Assembly: GCA_030533445.1 (NCBI GenBank)
Contig: CM060064.1
Coordinates: forward strand, 46,685,787 to 46,749,786
Direction of reading: 5' to 3'
Length of the DNA: 64,000 nt
Origin: Cyprinodon diabolis
Lineage: Eukaryota > Chordata > Actinopteri > Cyprinodontiformes > Cyprinodontidae
The notes under the pieces are model-generated. The model worked only from the letters and a program-made list of their open reading frames with translations, was not told the DNA's origin and made no database searches. The translations under genes and the position numbers were made by a program. This document shows positions 53,001 to 59,000 of the stretch, in pieces. Each line of letters begins with the position of its first letter. The stretch's first letter is position 1.

Positions 53001-56000
53001 CAATGTCAGCCAGTTTGGCAGCTTTGCAGTCTGTAGAGAAATTGATAAAAATCTAGATCAAATTTTTTTTCTAGATTATCCTACAAATCCAGATTGATCA
53101 TGCGTGGCACCCTCAATTTCTACTCTTTATCATTCTTGTTCCCATTAAATCTGATGTTCTATCAGATTAGCATACCTATAGTATATACAAGAATACAAGA
53201 CGTCACATGTAAGTTTATCCCTCGAGGTTTTGTACGAAAAATACACTTTAAACTATCTCAACGGGCGTACACGCCCGTTGAGATAGTTTAAAGTGTCCCT
53301 TTAGTCAAGTATCCCTTTAGTCATGTACAAAAAAACTAAAACAATTTAAGGTCAGATCGTTATTACATCAGAGTATTAGAGCCAGGCCAGGAATTTTTTA
53401 AATTTTAATTTTTTGAGAATAAAGTCGTAACTTTATGAGAATAAAGTTGAAACTTTCGTAGAAAAAAGTTGCAATATTACCAGAATTAAGTCATCATACA
53501 ACAACCCATTTTAGAAGGAAAGCTTGGAGCTCCGACCAGCTGATGAATTTTTGTACATGACTAAAGGGATACATGCCTGTTGAGGTAATTTAAAGTTTCG
53601 TTTTTGCACAAAACTTAAACGATAAACTAAAGGGATAAACGGGTATTGACTATGGGTATGCTGGTCTGACCAGGTATGCTCATCTGACATTAGACCGGTC
53701 AGATTTAATCAAAGGAGCCCGTAACATGTCCACCTATTGCACGTGCAATTAATTAATTTATTTTATTTGCTTATTTAGCTCTACTTTTTTGCAATATCTG
53801 TAGACCAGGCTCCAAAAATCGTCGACTGACACATCATTTAAAACCCAATTTCTTGTAGAAATCATGTGTCAAAAGAAAGGCCTTTCCGAGTATCTGCTAC
53901 AAGAAACTAGCATGAACATTTTCTTGATGTCGGAAGAACACTTGAAGGTTGGACAAGTAAAGATTTCATTTGGGGACTTTCAAAAATCTTTCCAAGAGAC
54001 AAAAAAGGATGATTATTTCCACGTGCACTGATCAGATAAACTGACAATATATTTGGGGTAGACATGAGAAAACATCTTATATCTTACCTAGATGAGTTAT
54101 AGCAATAAGTAATGAAGCAAAGCCATAGAAAACTAACCTCCACTCTGAAGGGTCTCCAGTTCCTCTGCTTCAAAGATTTGTCTGAGCAGAGGAACAAAGG
54201 TGGCATTGACCCGGTAAATGTATGGCGCAGTGGCGACCACACTCAGTTCTTCCATGGAAGCTCCAAGGCTCATCCCCACCACCGTGATGCCAGCTGACTT
54301 GATCAGGCGGGATTCTTTAAACACTGGATCTTTGGAATCCTTCGCACTCAGAACAACCAGGAACTGTCGATAGCCTTGATCCGCACGACTTCCTGCCTCT
54401 TTGGTGAAGAAGTTAGCGCTGGCATAGGCCAAGGCAGAGCCCAGGTTTCGCTGTTCGGTAGATGAAGCACGGAGATGTTGGACGCTGCTCACTGCTGCCT
54501 GGGTCTCCTCTTTGGTTTGGTGCTGGTTGAGGAGAAACTCCACCCTAATATCTTGACCATACTGGGCCAAGCCCAGACGGTATGCAGAAGCTCCAAAGTT
54601 AAGCTGTCTGGATAGTCTGACGAGGAACGATTTGATCTGCTGAAACTGAGATGCTGTCATACCACCATCCAGCAGGAAGAAGATGTCTGCAAACTTTTCC
54701 GCCAAAGCTGAAAGAAGCAAAAATCCTAAATAAGTTCTGCCTTCAAGGTTATACATGTTGATCTTCTTCATTCCAAACTAACAAACAAAGACCTCCAAAC
54801 CAGTGATTGGCCTCACCTTGTCTTTGGTCTTCCATGGACACACAGACAGTTTGCAGCAGACCTTTAGTCAGCCTCTGCAGGGCCTGGTAGCTGTCGATGG
54901 TGAACAGGAAACGCTGTGATGGCTGGTTAGCGATATCCTCTAGTTCCTGTTGGTTGGCTTTGCCCACCCCGATGGCAAAGACAATCACCCCCTTCTGTCG
55001 CAGTCGCTGTGCCGGTTCCTCCACCACATCTTCCGAGTCTCCATCCGTGATGACAACGGCGATCTGAGGTACCCTCTGATTTGCTCTGCTCCCTGCCTCC
55101 TCTGTGAAGTACTCTGAAATCAGGAAGTCAATGGCCTTGCCGGTCTTTGTGCCTCCGGTGCGGTATGGGAATGTGTCTATGGCAGTCAGCAGAGATGAGG
55201 CATCCAGGTTATCCTTCAACAAGAACTCTTTGTGAGGCTCATTACTGAATTGAGCCAGGCCGACCCGAACGTTTTCTGGGCCTATGTCAAGGCCAGAGAC
55301 GACGTTTCGCAGAAACACCCTAACTTGCTGAAAGTTTGAGATGCCGATGCTGGAGGAGCCGTCGACCAAGAATACGATGTCGGCCTTGTTGGCTCTGGCA
55401 CATTCTGCAAGGAAATAAGAAGAAAGTTAGGAACTACAAAACCTGTTTCTGCACTTAAAGTCGTAGGGAAACGGCTGTTCCAACAGATGCATTTCCGAAT
55501 TCTCCCGAGTAGTGCCGAACTTTACACGACTGAATAAATTAAATGGGATTGGGCGTTCATCAAGGGGGCAGAATTGTTTTGGCGGAAGGTTCGCAAGCAA
55601 GTTTGGTTGTGGCCGGTTTGTCAGAAGCATCTTGCTAACCAGTTAGCAACTTAGTGCTAGTAGGTTCCCAATGGGAAATAACATTGGGACCATGTAGCAC
55701 TAAATTGGTGATGTCCGTCCTTGTGAAAACGGGGATGTAACTCAATGGTAAAGTAAATGATTCATATTTCAACAGTGCGTATATTAGCTGCGACATATGA
55801 ATCAAGATGCCATGATCGAAAAAATTTGAGTGACAGACGACCGTTGATATATGACTGGCCAAATTTAGGTGTTCAGGCTGACGTATAAGCCTGCAAAAGA
55901 TAATGAAAAAACCCTAACAGATTTTAAGACTTTTCTAACTTTAGTACATTTATATACATTTTTAGGCCAGAATGATTTGAAATTTAAATATGATTTCCCT

Positions 56001-59000
56001 TCGATTTTAATGTTTCCGAAGGCAGTACCGAAGGTTTCAAAAGAAACCAAGTTTGTGAGGACCTTGTGTTTCTGAACAGAAGTCCCCTTAGGATGTGGTA
56101 AACACGGAGATGTTTTTGAACGCCAAGTGTGTCTGACCCTCAGCAAGTTAGAGCAACTAGTTCTTCTGAGCACCAACTGTTTTACATTGAATAAAACAAC
56201 TGTCAATAAAGATATATGAGCAGGTGTCTAACTTGGTCAATGTTACAAAATTAGAAGTTACATGTAAATTACAAATTTATGAGGATGAATTACCGCTTTA
56301 CCAATACCAACTGCAACTGTGCGAGTCATATTCACAAATTTAGAAGCACCAATAACAAATTAACAATCGAAAATTGCAGATGCATGAGTAGAAATCACTA
56401 CCTTACCACTATCAATCACATCTTTACAAGTACTCAACAATAGAGTACGAATCTAACCACAGATGCAGCTTTTCCACTTCTTGCCAGCAGGTGGTAGTCA
56501 TAGAATTTATATATTACTTTATATGACTTTAATAAAGTCATATAAAGTAAAAAAATTTATTAGAATTATTTAGTTTTTTAAGGATAGAAATAAGTAGTTT
56601 TAGTACTGCAACTACATTATTTATAGCGACCTGGATGAATATATGCTTGGACAGGCGCAAATGAGTTGATGGTACCGATCGTACCTAAAACTCAGTCTCC
56701 CTTAAAAAACGTGGTAAAATCAAATTTTGAAAAAAAAAAAAATATATTGAAATATGACAGTTTAAAAAAAAAGAAATCTGGAAAATTTGATCCCAAAATG
56801 AATAGAAAACAAAGTACTGCTGGAATTTTGCAAAAAAGGTTACATTTTTGAAACATATTTTCTTCAAATTCATTAAGACATATTCTTTGCTTTCAAAGAA
56901 AGTGGAACAAATTTCTCTCCATATTTTCAAACATCTGCAGCATGTATTTGTATCCAAAGCATCGACACCCTGAGCAACACTAAGCAGAGACTCCTTTGTC
57001 AAGCTGCAGATATTCAGGACTAGTTATTTTTTCCCTTTCTTTATTAGTCACATCAAGCTCAGTCAGATTGGATAAGAAACATCTTTGAAGGCCTTTGACT
57101 AGGCCAGTCTAACCCATTAATCTAGTCTGATCTAAACCATCCATTATATATCTGTCTAGATGTCCAGGGTGGTTCTGCTCGAGTCCATCAGGACTCCTAC
57201 AGTCTTCTGTTGCCTTGAAAACGTTTTATTGCCAGGATTGCCCTGGATTTAGCTCCACTCATCACCTCTAATTGCTTCCCCACAGCTTGATGCTTCCATC
57301 ACCATGTTTTTGAAAAAAGGATATGCAGATATGCTAGTTTTACCCCTCAGAGGTCTTGAAATTGACCAGCAGGTGTAACTTTGGTCTCCTCTGCTTTGAT
57401 TACACTCGTTTGCATTTTTGTGACAAACCTTTAGTTTTTGATAAAGCTTCTAGTTAGAGTGGCTCAGGTTATCCTGAGCTATCTCTATAGTTCTGCTGCT
57501 ATAGGCTTAGACTGCTGGAGGACATAGGGACCCTTTTTCATCATTCTGCTTCATTCTATCTCTATTCTCCCACTCTGCAGAATCTGTTAGTTCAATCTCT
57601 AACGTTCTGCTCTCTCTGCTTTTCCTCAGAGTAGCTTTGCCTCGTCTGTTCCTGTTTGGCTATGACGCCATCCTGGAGAGAAATATCAGCTGTGCTGCTG
57701 CTGCCATCAACACCTTTGTTTCTAGATGTTGGAGATTGGCCTGTTTTCCAGTGTAGTCCTGTTTCTCTGACTGTGACTAACTGGATGTGCTCTCTTCATC
57801 CTCTGATATGGGAGCTGGCTCGGAGCTCGTCTGCCTGGCTGTGTGTTTCCTGGACGAGGCCGCCTGTGGAGCTGGTTAACAGTTGCCTTTTGTATCTATG
57901 CTTCTTTTTCTATCTCTGCTTCTGTCTCCTTTAACCCCAGTTGGCCTCAGCAGATGGCTGCTCACACTGAGCCTGTTTCTTCTTGTTAAAAGGGAGTTTT
58001 TCCTCTCCACTGTCGCTACAAGCATAGCCTTAGTGTGAGGGATAACCTTTGAATCAATGAGTCAATGCAATCAAACTGGTTTTCCTTAGATAGAAAACTT
58101 TGAATCAGTTTGAATGGATGATCTGGTGAACTGTAAAGTGCCTTGGGATGACATGTGTTATAGAAAAACTGAATTTAATTGAATTAAATTATTGTTGCTA
58201 CTCTAAGACCTCTTATCTTTATTGGCAAAATTTTGGATTTCCTTTAGATTTACTGTTGTTAATGACTTAATGGAGGATACTGAGAGGGTACATGTATACA
58301 AATTAGAAGGATTGGAATATGACTAGGAAAATTACATTGGTTAAGGATTCCACATGTATAAAGCTGAATGTCGGATCTAAGATCAACACATCTGCAAAAA
58401 TTGACTGAAAGAGGAACCATCTTACATGTGTTTGCCATAAGGCCCTCGGGGACCGCATGATCCGGCTGACATTGTTTCATCTTAATGAAAATGGACCAAC
58501 CAAAGACTTCTTCTGTGAATCCTTTAGTAGATCACTGTCTGTGACCTGCAGCTCTTTACCTTGAGACAGCTGCTGGAGTTGCCTCTTGGCCTCCTCCACG
58601 GTGGTGCAGAGCGTCTGCACGATGTTCTGAGAAATCCCCTGCAGGGCGGAGAAGTCTGACACGCTGTGGACGTACTGACTGTGCGGCCGGTTTGCAATCT
58701 GCTTCAGCTCATTTTCATCTGCATCTTTGATGCCGATAGCATACAGAATGATCCCCCTGCTCCTCAGCCTCTCAGCATGGTGCGCCACTTCGTCTTGAGA
58801 TTTGCCGTCGGTGATAACCACGGCGATCTGCGGCACTTTCTGCTCTACTCGACTTCCGGACGGATTCACAAAATGGTTGTTCAGCATGAAGTCCAAGCCC
58901 TGTCCGGTGTTGGTTCCACCTCCACGGTAAGGTAGGCTCTTGATGTATTCTAGGATCCCTTTCTTGCTCTGGAATGTGTTCAGCTTGAACTCTGTACGTG

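Larger units (their letters stand above)
55405..58559. other. Intron between N9 and N8 exons; no gene
   Basis: A 3.2-kb intron containing an L2 3' end (57425-58190), an AT-rich MITE fragment (56660-56935) and a repeat-pair copy (55790-56020). No coding exon with collagen VI similarity was found in the rest. Confidence 0.7.
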
